Source: Noviherbaspirillum suwonense (GTDB lineage Bacteria; Pseudomonadota; Gammaproteobacteria; Burkholderiales; Burkholderiaceae_D). Taken from it: DNA of 64,000 bases. The stretch spans positions 481,721 to 545,720 of the forward strand of contig NZ_FXUL01000002.1 of the NCBI RefSeq assembly GCF_900182955.1. The letters run 5' to 3'. This document shows positions 6,864 to 16,500 of this stretch, piece after piece. The notes beneath the pieces are model-generated. The model saw only the letters and a program-made list of their open reading frames with translations, did not search any database and was not told the DNA's origin. The translations under genes were made by a program, and so were the position numbers. The number at the start of each line of letters is the position of its first letter. Within the stretch, counting starts at the first letter, position 1.

Positions 6864-9272
6864 ATGTTCAAGACCCTGGAACGACGGATTGCTGCGCTGC
6901 TGCTGATATTGCTGCTGCTGGTCCAGCTTGCCGGTTTCATGGTCATACAAAACGCAATCAGCAGGAATGGCCGCGCTGTGATTGCGGACGAACTGGTGGT
7001 CGGCGAGCGGGTATTCAGGCGGCTGCTCAAGCAAAACGCGGATATGCTGACCCAGGGCGCGCAACTGCTGGCGAAGGATTACGGCTTCCTTTCGGCCATT
7101 GCCAGCGGCGACGACGAGACAATCACCTCGGCGCTGACGAACCATGGCGGGCGCATCGGCGCATCCTTCACCGTCATGGTCAATGCTGACCGCGGCTTCC
7201 GGGTCGACAGCAGCCATGCATTGTCCGACCCGGCGCGCCGCCGGATACTGCAGCTCGTCGATGCCGCGGAAAGGGATGGCAGCGCGGTCGGCACCGGCAT
7301 CATCGAAAACGGGCCGTTCCAGATCGTCGTCGTGCCGGTGAAAGCGCCGGTGGTCGTGGGCTGGGTCGTGATGGCCTTTCCAATGGACCAGCGCCTCGCC
7401 GCCGACATGCTGGCGCTCTCTTCGCTGGAGACTTCATTCCTGGTAGGGTCGGCCGGCGGCGCATGGACTGCCAGCGCCACCACGCTGGCGCCGAATGCGA
7501 TTGCGACGCTGACCTCCGCGCTCGACGGCCGCAGCACGCTTCGGCGCGCCACGATCGACATCAGCATAGCGGACGACCAATACGCCGGCCTGCTGGGCGA
7601 ACTGGCGATCGGGGACGCGCAAACGGCAGTGGTGGTCCTGCAGCGCTCGGTCGACGCCGCGATCGCGCCTTACCGGGCGCTGCAGATGACCCTGCTGATC
7701 CTGACCGCTGCGGGCATCGCAATCGCCGCATTTATCGGCATCGTCACGGCAAGGCGCATTACCGAACCCCTGCGCGAGCTGACGAGCACGGCGCGGCGCT
7801 TCGGCGCCGGCGACTACGATGGACCGATACCGACTGGCGGCGGTGAGGAAATTGCCGAACTTTCGAGGGCCTTCGGCGTCATGCGCAGCGGCATCGCCAA
7901 GCGCGAGGCCGAGATCCACAAGCTTGCCTACTGGGATTCGCTGACCGACCTTCCCAACCGCGCGCACTTTGCCCGCAAGCTGCGTCAGGCCATAGAGGGC
8001 GCTGGAAGCTGTCATATCCTGATGATGGACCTCGACCGCTTCAAGAATGTCAATGACGTGCTCGGCCAGAGCTTCGGCGACGCGCTGCTGCGCAGCGTCG
8101 CACAGCGGCTGGTGACCGATTCCGGCGCCGACCCGGCCAATATCGCCAGGCTGGGCGGCGATGAATTTGCCATCCTGCTGGTCGACGTGACGCTTGAGGA
8201 CGCCCAGCAGGTCGCGCTGCGCATCCTCAAGTTGCTGGAAGTGCCCATAGTGCTCGACGACCAGGCGGTCGACCTGGGCGCAGGCATCGGCATCGCCGGT
8301 TATCCGCAGCATGGCGGCGACCCCGAGTCCCTGCTCAGCCGGGCCGAGGTAGCCATGCATGTGGCCAAGCGCAGCGGCAACCAGGCCGTCGTGTATGACG
8401 CGGCCACCGACGAGAGCAGCCAGCAGAGCCTGTCCCTGCTCGGCGAACTGCGGCGCGCGGTCGACCGCAACGAACTGAAACTCTACGTGCAGCCCAAGCT
8501 GTCGCTGCTCACCGGCGAGGTCACCGGGCTGGAAGCGCTGGTGCGCTGGGTGCATCCGCAGCGGGGCATGATATTCCCGGACCAGTTCATCGCCTTCTCG
8601 GAAAAGACGGGCTTCATCCGCGTGATCACCTTGTGGATGCTGGACCGCGCCGCGGCGCTATGCAGCGCGCTGGCCGCCGAAGGCATGTATCCGAAGCTGT
8701 CGGTCAACATATCGGCGCGGGACCTGATGGACCAGGACCTGGCGGCCAAGTTTTCGGAGATCATGTTCCGTCACAAGGTCAGCGCCGCCTCCTTTTGCCT
8801 CGAGATCACCGAGAGCGCCATCATGGATGACCCGGTGCGGGCGCAGAACACGCTGGAAAGCCTGCATGCGCTGGGAGCGGAACTGTCGATCGACGATTTC
8901 GGCACCGGCTACTCGTCGCTCGCCTACCTGAAGCAATTGCCGGTCGACGAGTTGAAGATCGACAAATCCTTCGTGATGAATATGGAGCACGATGCCAACG
9001 ATGCAAAGATCGTCCGCTCGACCGTCGACCTGGGCCGCAACCTCGGCCTGCGGGTCGTCGCCGAAGGCATCGAAAGCGACAAGGCCTGGGAGCTGCTGGC
9101 GCAGATGGGATGCCACAGCGGACAGGGCTACCTGATGAGCCGGCCGATTCCAGCCAATGAATTCAGCGCATGGACCCGGCGCTGGACCGTGGGAAATACC
9201 GCCCGCAGGCAGGCGGGATCCGATGCGGGCGCCGGCCATGCAATGGCAATCGAGGTGGGAGAAGACGCATGA
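6864..9272 (+). CDS. Membrane GGDEF-EAL protein (c-di-GMP synthesis and/or hydrolysis)
   Basis: 802 residues. A first membrane helix (about 10-30) and a second (about 275-295) bracket a periplasmic sensor of roughly 240 residues, probably a double-Cache type fold. A HAMP linker follows (TARRITEPLRELTSTARRF). The GGDEF domain has an intact GGDEF at 431-435, within RLGGDEFAIL. The EAL domain has EALVRW at 557-562 and the DDFGTGYSS loop near 675. Both catalytic cores look complete, so the protein may be a bifunctional diguanylate cyclase/phosphodiesterase. The inhibitory RxxD site expected five residues before GGDEF is missing (ADPA there instead), so product feedback through it is not expected. 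It is co-transcribed with the cupredoxin-like gene upstream and overlaps the next gene by ATGA. Confidence 0.92.
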   Translation: MFKTLERRIAALLLILLLLVQLAGFMVIQNAISRNGRAVIADELVVGERVFRRLLKQNADMLTQGAQLLAKDYGFLSAIASGDDETITSALTNHGGRIGASFTVMVNADRGFRVDSSHALSDPARRRILQLVDAAERDGSAVGTGIIENGPFQIVVVPVKAPVVVGWVVMAFPMDQRLAADMLALSSLETSFLVGSAGGAWTASATTLAPNAIATLTSALDGRSTLRRATIDISIADDQYAGLLGELAIGDAQTAVVVLQRSVDAAIAPYRALQMTLLILTAAGIAIAAFIGIVTARRITEPLRELTSTARRFGAGDYDGPIPTGGGEEIAELSRAFGVMRSGIAKREAEIHKLAYWDSLTDLPNRAHFARKLRQAIEGAGSCHILMMDLDRFKNVNDVLGQSFGDALLRSVAQRLVTDSGADPANIARLGGDEFAILLVDVTLEDAQQVALRILKLLEVPIVLDDQAVDLGAGIGIAGYPQHGGDPESLLSRAEVAMHVAKRSGNQAVVYDAATDESSQQSLSLLGELRRAVDRNELKLYVQPKLSLLTGEVTGLEALVRWVHPQRGMIFPDQFIAFSEKTGFIRVITLWMLDRAAALCSALAAEGMYPKLSVNISARDLMDQDLAAKFSEIMFRHKVSAASFCLEITESAIMDDPVRAQNTLESLHALGAELSIDDFGTGYSSLAYLKQLPVDELKIDKSFVMNMEHDANDAKIVRSTVDLGRNLGLRVVAEGIESDKAWELLAQMGCHSGQGYLMSRPIPANEFSAWTRRWTVGNTARRQAGSDAGAGHAMAIEVGEDA

Positions 9273-9616
9273 AACGATGGTGTACCGGCATCCTGCTGTG
9301 CGCGGCAGCCTTCGCCGCCTGGGCGGCAGCCGACCCCGACGAGGAACAGCTGCGCCGCATGGACCAGAAATGCGAGGACGCGCGCAAGGCCAAGCTGGCG
9401 CCGATACGCGAAGAACTTGCGCGCCAATGCGAACAGGAACAGCGTTACCTGGGAAACAAACAGCGCGATTGTGCGCTTGAAGTGAGCACCTACGGCGACA
9501 CGTTCAGCGGCGCGCGCGGCGCAGCCATCCGCGGTATGTACTATGATTTGCCGGAATGCGTGGCCGCGTCGAACGCGTGGAAGAAGTGGGAAGCGTCGCG
9601 GCCATGGAAGAATTGA
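9269..9616 (+). CDS. Small exported protein, 115 aa, Cys-containing
   Basis: It starts at the ATG at 9269, which overlaps the TGA of the GGDEF-EAL gene (ATGA) and has GAGGTGGGAG before it, so translation is probably coupled. The product has a signal peptide (MKRWCTGILLCAAAFAAWAAA) and a mature part of about 94 residues rich in charged helices with four Cys (KCEDARK, RQCEQEQ, RDCALEV, PECVAAS), which could form two periplasmic disulfides. I do not recognise a named family. Coupling to the upstream gene suggests it serves the same sensory system, for example as a periplasmic partner of the sensor domain. That is inference. Confidence 0.7.
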   Translation: MKRWCTGILLCAAAFAAWAAADPDEEQLRRMDQKCEDARKAKLAPIREELARQCEQEQRYLGNKQRDCALEVSTYGDTFSGARGAAIRGMYYDLPECVAASNAWKKWEASRPWKN

Positions 9617-9625
9617 CGCCCGGGG

Positions 9626-9913
9626 CTAACGGCGCGTGCGATAAATGTCGTGGCCAGCTTCGTCGATCTGCCGGCGCAGCGCCTGGCGCTCTTCGGGGGA
9701 AAGCTTGCCCTGGCGTGCGCCTTCGGCCTGGCCACGCGCGGCGCGGTCAGCCTCCTGCCGCTGCTGGGCACGCGGGTCGGGCTGAGCGGACTGCTGCTGG
9801 GCGGGATTGTTGCGCTGGTCGCTGTTCGCGTCGCGCTGCTGGGCAAAGCCCTGTGCGGCGCAAACCAACGTCAGCAGGGCGAGACAGAGTCTTCCTGTTA
9901 TTTTCTTCATCAT
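9626..9913 (-). CDS. Small exported Gln/Arg-rich protein, 95 aa
   Basis: It begins at the tandem ATGs at 9913/9910 (MMKKITGRLCLALLTLV), giving a clean signal peptide ending near FAQQ. The mature region is low in complexity, with many Gln, Arg, Ala and Asp (PAQQQSAQPDPRAQQRQEADRAARG), and ends in a short helical part (LSPEERQALRRQIDEAGHDIYRTR). The tail resembles the many small exported proteins of Burkholderiales with an LSPEERQALRRQI stretch, of unknown function. It converges with the 115-aa exported protein (9-base gap) and is divergent from ompR. Confidence 0.65.
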   Translation of the reverse strand: MMKKITGRLCLALLTLVCAAQGFAQQRDANSDQRNNPAQQQSAQPDPRAQQRQEADRAARGQAEGARQGKLSPEERQALRRQIDEAGHDIYRTRR

Positions 9914-10074
9914 GATTTCTTTCGGAATGTCAGACGCCGGCGCTTTCGTCATGAATCAAAGTGTATGCCCGTTTGCCGGATCTCCGAAACAGGATCCGGT
10001 AAAGTATGTAACACTTTGTAATGCCTGCAGAAAACATCCTCACTTCGACGCGCGCCTGACGTTACCATAGACAA

Positions 10075-10839
10075 ATGAATACGACAAACCTTTCCGGTAT
10101 GCAGACCAACCCGACGCCCACGCACCAGGCCAAGATCCTCGTGGTGGATGACGACATACGGCTGCGCGACCTGCTGCGGCGCTACCTCGCCGAGCAGGGA
10201 TTCAACGTGATCACCGCGGAAAACGCGCAGGCGATGAACAAGCTCTGGCTGCGCGAACGCTACGACCTGCTGGTGCTGGACCTGATGCTGCCGGGCGAGG
10301 ACGGCCTGTCGATCTGCCGCAGGCTGCGCGGCGCTGGCGACCAGACGCCCATCATCATGCTCACCGCCAAGGGCGAGGATGTCGACCGCATCGTCGGCCT
10401 GGAAATGGGCGCGGACGATTACCTGCCCAAGCCGTTCAACCCGCGCGAACTGGTGGCCCGCATCAGCGCGGTGCTGCGGCGACGCGCTCCCGAGGAGGCG
10501 CCGGGCGCGCCTTCGGAGACGCCGCAGACCTTCATCTTCGGCGACTTCGTGCTTGACCTCGGCACCCGCACATTGAAGAAGAGCGGCCAGAATGTGGCGC
10601 TGACGACCGGCGAGTTCTCGGTGCTGAAGGTGTTTGCGCGCCACGCACGGCAGCCGCTGTCACGCGAAAAGCTGATGGAGCTGGCCCGCGGCCGCGAGTA
10701 CGAGGTGTTCGACCGCAGCCTCGACGTGCAGATCTCGCGGTTGCGCAAGCTGATCGAGCCCGACCCGTCCAATCCGCTGTACATCCAGACGGTCTGGGGG
10801 CTGGGCTACGTGTTCATCCCGGAAGGACAGCCGCGTTGA
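10075..10839 (+). CDS. ompR: OmpR-type response regulator
   Basis: 254 residues. The receiver domain has the acidic triad D25-D26-D27, phosphoacceptor Asp69 (LLVLDLMLPG) and the conserved Lys in IIMLTAKGED. A C-terminal winged helix follows (about 150-250; LTTGEFSVLKVF, then RSLDVQISRLRKLIEPDP and the YIQTVWGLGYVF end typical of OmpR). The frame starts at 10075; an ATG at 10099 is also possible. The kinase gene of EnvZ type follows after 28 bases. The pair senses osmotic or acid conditions and controls porin genes in relatives. Being a receiver plus wHTH next to an EnvZ homologue, ompR is a good name by likeness. Confidence 0.92.
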   Translation: MNTTNLSGMQTNPTPTHQAKILVVDDDIRLRDLLRRYLAEQGFNVITAENAQAMNKLWLRERYDLLVLDLMLPGEDGLSICRRLRGAGDQTPIIMLTAKGEDVDRIVGLEMGADDYLPKPFNPRELVARISAVLRRRAPEEAPGAPSETPQTFIFGDFVLDLGTRTLKKSGQNVALTTGEFSVLKVFARHARQPLSREKLMELARGREYEVFDRSLDVQISRLRKLIEPDPSNPLYIQTVWGLGYVFIPEGQPR

Positions 10840-10867
10840 GGATCAGACTGCCGGGCGCCGTATCCGC

Positions 10868-12217
10868 ATGCTAGCCAGGTCCGCCCGCTTCGCCTGGATG
10901 ACCAGCGGGCTTTACTGGCGCACTTTCTTCCTGCTCGCCTTCCTGATCGCCGTCAGCATGGCGGCATGGGTGGTGAGCATACGCATCGTCGAACGCACGC
11001 CCCGCGCCGACCAGATCGCGGCGCAGGTCGTGTCCATCGTCACCATCACCCGTTCCGCCCTGCTCCACTCGGCGCCGGCGTCGCGCCGCGAACTGCTGTT
11101 CGACCTCGCCAGCAACGAAGGCATACGGGTCTATCCACGCGAGGCCAGCGACAAGGTGACGCCGCCCGAGGACACCACGCTGATGCCGCTGATCCAGTCG
11201 GTGGTACGCTCGCGGCTCGGCATCGAGACCCGCTTCGCCGGCACCGTGAACGACATCCCCGGCTTCTGGATCAGCTTCACGATCGACGATGACGACTACT
11301 GGCTGATGCTGGACCGGGAGCGCATCGAGCGCACGTCGGGCCGGCAGTGGCTGGGCTGGGCCGCGGTCACGCTGCTGCTGTCGCTGGTCGGCGCGGCCTT
11401 CATCAGCCGGCTGATCAACCTGCCGCTGGCCCGCCTGACCCAGGCGGCGCGCGCGATCGGCCGCGGTCAGGAGCCGGCGCCGCTGCCGGAACGCGGGCCG
11501 ACCGAGATCCGCGAAGCCAACAGCAGCTTCAACCAGATGGTGGTGGACCTGAACCGCGTCGAATCCGACCGGACGCTGATCCTGGCCGGCATTTCGCACG
11601 ACCTGCGCACGCCGATTTCGCGGATGCTGCTGGAAGTCGAGATGGCCAAGCTCAATGACGATGCGCGCCGCGGCATGCAGTCCGACCTGGCGCAGATGGA
11701 CGCCATCATCGGCCAGTTCCTGGACTACGCCCGGCCCGCCGGCAGCGAGGTGCAGCAGCGGGTCGACCTGTCCGCGCTCGTGACCGACATCGGGCGCGAG
11801 GCGGCGCGGCTGCCGGACGTGCAGGTGTTTTCCGATGTGACCAGCGGCATCGAGGTCAACGGCAGCGCGGTCGACCTCAGGCGCGTCATCAACAACCTGA
11901 TCGAGAATGCGCGCCGCTACGGCAGGACGCCGGGCACCGCGCGCACCGACATCGACATCCGCTGCTGGCGCGAGGGCGACCGCGCTGTGCTCGAGGTCGG
12001 CGACCATGGCAGCGGCGTGCCGGAAGAGGCGCTGGACCAGCTGCTGCGCCCGTTCACGCGCCTCGACAGCGCGCGCAGCCAGGCCAATGGCGCCGGGCTC
12101 GGCCTGGCCATCGTCGAACGGGTCGTACAGCGCCATGGCGCCGGCCTGCGGGTCTTCAACCGGCCGGATGGCGGGCTGATGGCGCGCATCACCTTCGCCA
12201 TCGCATCGCCGCTTTAA
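10868..12217 (+). CDS. envZ: EnvZ-type osmosensor histidine kinase
   Basis: 449 residues. Membrane helices at about 18-40 and 160-182 flank a periplasmic region of roughly 120 residues. HAMP follows (LINLPLARLTQAARAIGRG), then the HisKA box with His244 (GISHDLRTPISRML) and a HATPase domain with N-box (NNLIENARRYG), G1 (DHGSGVP) and G2 (GAGLGLAIV). It pairs with the ompR gene just upstream. The ATG at 10868 is 28 bases past the ompR stop, and no good ribosome binding site is seen before it. It converges with ispF with only six bases between the stops. Confidence 0.92.
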   Translation: MLARSARFAWMTSGLYWRTFFLLAFLIAVSMAAWVVSIRIVERTPRADQIAAQVVSIVTITRSALLHSAPASRRELLFDLASNEGIRVYPREASDKVTPPEDTTLMPLIQSVVRSRLGIETRFAGTVNDIPGFWISFTIDDDDYWLMLDRERIERTSGRQWLGWAAVTLLLSLVGAAFISRLINLPLARLTQAARAIGRGQEPAPLPERGPTEIREANSSFNQMVVDLNRVESDRTLILAGISHDLRTPISRMLLEVEMAKLNDDARRGMQSDLAQMDAIIGQFLDYARPAGSEVQQRVDLSALVTDIGREAARLPDVQVFSDVTSGIEVNGSAVDLRRVINNLIENARRYGRTPGTARTDIDIRCWREGDRAVLEVGDHGSGVPEEALDQLLRPFTRLDSARSQANGAGLGLAIVERVVQRHGAGLRVFNRPDGGLMARITFAIASPL

Positions 12218-12223
12218 AGCCGC

Positions 12224-12721
12224 TCAGGCAGGCCTGCGGTACAGCAGCGCAACCGCTTCGGCCGCGATGCCTTCCTCGCGCCCGAGGTAACCGAGCCGCT
12301 CGTTGGTCTTCGCCTTCACGTTGACCTGGCCGGCCGCTATCCCGAGGTCCGCCGCGATATTGGCCGCCATCTGCGCGATGTGCGGCGCCATCTTCGGCGC
12401 CTGCGCGATGATGGTGGCGTCGACGTTGCCGACCAGGTAGCCTGCCTCGGCGACCCGCCGCATCGCCTCGCGCAGCAGCCGGCGCGAATCCGCGCCGGCG
12501 AACTCGGTCGCCGTGTCCGGAAAGTGCCGTCCTATGTCGCCCAGGCTGGCCGCGCCCAGCAGCGCGTCGGTGATCGCGTGCAGCAGCACGTCGGCGTCCG
12601 AGTGCCCGAGCAGGCCGGTCGGATGCGGTATCTCGACGCCGCCGATGATGAGCTTGCGGCCGGCAACCAGCGCATGGCAGTCGTAGCCCTGGCCGATGCG
12701 AAACGGAGGCTGGTCAGTCAT
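12224..12721 (-). CDS. ispF: 2-C-methyl-D-erythritol 2,4-cyclodiphosphate synthase
   Basis: 165 residues, normal for IspF. It makes the cyclic diphosphate in the MEP isoprenoid pathway. Visible signatures: the metal-binding motif [15 protein letters not shown] (Asp and His), [23 protein letters not shown] with the second metal His (His45 region), and the C-terminal [22 protein letters not shown]. Its start overlaps the end of ispD by eight bases, so the two are translationally coupled, as in many proteobacteria. Confidence 0.97.
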   Translation of the reverse strand: MTDQPPFRIGQGYDCHALVAGRKLIIGGVEIPHPTGLLGHSDADVLLHAITDALLGAASLGDIGRHFPDTATEFAGADSRRLLREAMRRVAEAGYLVGNVDATIIAQAPKMAPHIAQMAANIAADLGIAAGQVNVKAKTNERLGYLGREEGIAAEAVALLYRRPA

Positions 12722-13430
12722 TGCATTCCTTCAGGTAGAGTTCGGCCAGCGCCAGGTCTCCCGGCAGCGTGACCTTCATGTTGCGTACGCTGCCGGGCAC
12801 CAGCCGCGGGAACAGCCCCATCGCTTCGACGGCGCCGGCCTCGTCGGTGACATCGGCGGCAGCCTCGAGCGCCTTCTTCAGCAAGCCATAGCGGAACATC
12901 TGCGGCGTCTGCGCGGCCCACAGGCCCACGCGCGGCACGGTGGCGCAGGCGCGCTGCTCGCTGTCGCCGCGCTTGAGGGTGTCGACCACCGGCAGCGCCA
13001 GCAGGCCGCCGACCTCGTCGTCGCGCACGGCGGCGATGAGGCGGTCGACCAGCGCTGCGCTCAGGCCGGGGCGCGCGGCGTCATGCACCAGCACCCAGTC
13101 ATCGTCGGCAAGCTGCGGACGCATCGCCAGCAGGCCGTTGAGCACCGACTGCCGCCGCGTGTCGCCGCCGTCGCGCACGACGGTCACGCGTCCGGCCAGC
13201 GCCGGGCCGGCGCTCGTCGCGTCGTCACGGATCGTGTCGTCGATATAGCCATCGTCGCCGCTGACCACGGCAAAGGTATGCGTGATCGCCTGATGCGCGG
13301 CGAAGGTATCGAGCACATGGCGCAGCATCGCCTTGCCGGCCAGGCTCGCATATTGTTTCGGAAAGGCGGCGCCCATGCGCGCGCCGACGCCGGCGGCGGG
13401 GATCAGGGCAAAGTAACGGGGTGGAAGCAT
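12714..13430 (-). CDS. ispD: 2-C-methyl-D-erythritol 4-phosphate cytidylyltransferase
   Basis: 238 residues from the ATG at 13430 ([16 protein letters not shown]); the open frame continues to a TTG at 13463, which I do not prefer. It catalyses transfer of CMP from CTP to MEP. Motifs: the nucleotide-binding [32 protein letters not shown], and the C-terminal [19 protein letters not shown]. It precedes ispF in the same transcript. It is divergent from mfd, with about 150 bases of promoter space between. Confidence 0.97.
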   Translation of the reverse strand: MLPPRYFALIPAAGVGARMGAAFPKQYASLAGKAMLRHVLDTFAAHQAITHTFAVVSGDDGYIDDTIRDDATSAGPALAGRVTVVRDGGDTRRQSVLNGLLAMRPQLADDDWVLVHDAARPGLSAALVDRLIAAVRDDEVGGLLALPVVDTLKRGDSEQRACATVPRVGLWAAQTPQMFRYGLLKKALEAAADVTDEAGAVEAMGLFPRLVPGSVRNMKVTLPGDLALAELYLKECND

Positions 13431-13490
13431 GGTCTGCGCGTGGGACGCCGCGGCTTGCGGCAATCGAAAATCGAATCAAGTTGCTTGGTT

Positions 13491-13496
13491 TATAAT
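13491..13496 (+). promoter_or_regulatory. Candidate -10 box of mfd
   Basis: A perfect TATAAT lies in the ispD-mfd divergent region, 85 bases before the mfd start. No convincing -35 box is seen at the usual spacing (AAATCG at that place), so this is a candidate only. Confidence 0.3.
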
Positions 13497-13580
13497 CGCA
13501 GCTCGCATTTTACTGTCAAATCGGCAGCATGCCGCCCCCTTTCCGTTCTCTTCACCTGGCCTTCCCGATACCGCGTTCCG

Positions 13581-16500
13581 ATGTCATTTGACCTCAACAG
13601 ATTTCTTCCCAAGCCTGGCGCACGATTTGCGGTTCCCTCTGCGCATGGATCCTCCGACGCCTTCCTGCTGGCGCAAGCCGGCCTCCAGCTCAAGACCCGG
13701 AAGCAGATGCTTGCCGTGGTGGTCGCCAATGCCGGCGACGCGCAGCGGCTGCTCAACGAGATCCCGTGGTTCCGCGGCGACGACGCAGCGGAAAGCAGCG
13801 CGCTGCGCTGCCACCTTCTGCCCGACTGGGAGACGCTGCCCTATGACGCATTCTCGCCGCACCAGGACCTGGTCTCGGAACGGCTCGCCACGCTGTATGA
13901 AATCCAGAACGGCCAGTGCGATGTGCTGATCGTGCCGGCGACGACCGCGCTGACGCGGCTGGCGCCGCCCTCCTTCCTCGCGGCCTACACGTTCTTCTTC
14001 AAGCAGGGCGAGACGCTGGACGAGACCCGGCTGAAGACGCAGCTCACGCTGGCCGGCTATACCCATGTGAGCCAGGTCATGTCGCCCGGCGAATACTCGG
14101 TGCGCGGCGGCCTGATCGACCTGTTCCCGATGGGCTCCGCGCTGCCCTACCGGATCGACCTGTTCGGCGACACCATCGAGACCATCCGCACCTTCGACGC
14201 CGACACCCAGCGCTCGCTGTACCCGGTGCGCGAGGTGCGCCTGCTGCCGGGCCGCGAGTTTCCGATGGACGATGGCGCCCGCACCGCGTTCCGCGGCCGC
14301 TGGCGCGAGGTGTTCGAAGGCGACCCGACGCGCTCGGCGATCTACAAGGACATCGGCAACGGCATTGCATCGGCCGGCATCGAGTACTACCTGCCGCTGT
14401 TCTTCGAAGAGACGGCCACGCTGTTCGACTACCTTCCGGCGGATGCCACCATTGCGCTGATGGGCGACATCGATGCGTCGATCTCGCGCTTCTGGAATGA
14501 CACGCAGTCGCGCTACCGCTTCCTGAAGAGCGATCGCGAACGTCCGCTGCTGGAGCCGCAGACGCTGTTCCTCTCCAGCGAGGAATTCTTCACGCTGGCC
14601 AAGCCGCATGCCCGCATCACGCTGCAGACCGACGACGAACCGTCGGCGCTGTCTGCGCCGCTGCCGAACCTGGCGGTGAACCGCCGGATGGACGACCCGC
14701 TGGCCAACATGCGCGCCTACCTCGACCGCACCGACAAGCGCGTGCTGATCTGCGCCGAGACCAGCGGGCGGCGCGAGACGCTGCAGCAGTATTTCAGCGA
14801 GTACGGCCTGCCGCTCGCGCTATGCGACGGCTACCAGGATTTCGCGACCGCCTCGGCCCGGCTGATGCTGGGCGTGGCGCCGCTGCAGGCCGGCTTCGAG
14901 CTGCTGGTCGACGGCAGCCCCTACGCGTTCATCACCGAGACCGAGCTGTATGCGGGTTCCGGTCGCCGCGTCGGGCACCGCCGCCAGGAAGGCGCGACCC
15001 AGGTCGAAGCGATGGTGCGCGACCTGTCCGAGCTGAAGATCGGCGACCCGGTGGTCCATGTCAACCATGGCATAGGCCGCTACATGGGCCTGATCAACAT
15101 GGACCTCGGCGAAGGCGAGACCGAGTTCCTGCACCTCGAGTATGCGAAGGACACCAAGCTCTATGTGCCGGTGTCGCAGCTGCACGTGATCTCGCGCTAC
15201 TCGGGCGCGTCGCCGGAAGATGCGCCGCTGCATGCGCTCGGCTCGGGCCAGTGGGACAAGGCCAAGCGCCGGGCCGCGCAGCAGGTGCGCGACACCGCGG
15301 CCGAGTTGCTGAACCTGTATGCGCGGCGCGCGCTGCGCCAGGGCCATGCATTCGCCTATTCGGCGCATGACTACGTGGCCTTCGCAGAAAGCTTCGGCTT
15401 CGAGGAAACGCCGGACCAGGCGGCCGCGATCAATGCAGTGACCGCGGACATGACCAGCGGCAAGCCGATGGACAGGCTGATCTGCGGCGACGTCGGCTTC
15501 GGCAAGACCGAGGTGGCGCTGCGCGCGGCCTTCATCGCCGTCATGGGCGGCAAGCAGGTGGCCATCCTTGCGCCGACCACGCTGCTGGCCGAGCAGCATG
15601 CGCAGACCTTCGCCGACCGCTTCGCCGACTGGCCGGTGAAGATCGCCGAACTGTCCCGCTTCCGCAGCACGAAGGAAATCGGCCAGGCGATCAAGGGCAT
15701 GGCCGAAGGCACGCTGGACATCGTGATCGGCACCCACAAGCTGCTCTCCGACGACATCAAGTTTTCGCGGCTGGGGCTGGTGATCATCGACGAGGAACAC
15801 CGGTTCGGCGTGCGCCAGAAGGAAGCGCTGAAGGCGCTGCGGGCCGAGGTCGACGTGCTGACGCTGACCGCCACGCCGATCCCGCGCACGCTGGGCATGG
15901 CGCTGGAAGGACTGCGCGACTTCTCCATCATCGCGACCGCGCCGCAGAAGCGGCTGGCGATCAAGACCTTCGTGCGCAGCGAGTCCGAGGGCGTGATCCG
16001 CGAAGCCTGCCTGCGCGAACTGAAGCGCGGTGGCCAGGTGTACTTCCTGCACAACGAAGTCGAGACCATCCAGAACCGCAAGGCGGCGCTGGAAGCGCTG
16101 ATGCCGGAAGCCCGCATCGCGGTCGCGCACGGCCAGATGCATGAGCGCGACCTGGAAAAGGTGATGCGCGACTTCGTCGCGCAGCGCTTCAACATCCTGC
16201 TGTGCACTACCATCATCGAGACCGGCATCGACGTGCCGACCGCGAACACCATCGTCATGCACCGCGCCGACAAGTTCGGCCTGGCGCAGCTGCACCAGCT
16301 GCGCGGCCGCGTCGGACGCTCGCATCACCAGGCCTATGCCTACCTGCTGGTCAATGACGTGCAGAGCCTGACCAAGCTGGCCCAGCGCCGGCTGGACGCG
16401 ATCCAGCAGATGGAAGAACTGGGCAGCGGCTTCTACCTGGCGATGCATGACCTCGAGATCCGCGGCGCCGGCGAGGTGCTGGGCGAGAACCAGTCGGGCG

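Noticed and set aside
12696..13580. Long in-frame extension of mfd upstream over ispD
   Set aside because: It is an antisense shadow of ispD; the known Mfd start matches the ATG at 13581.
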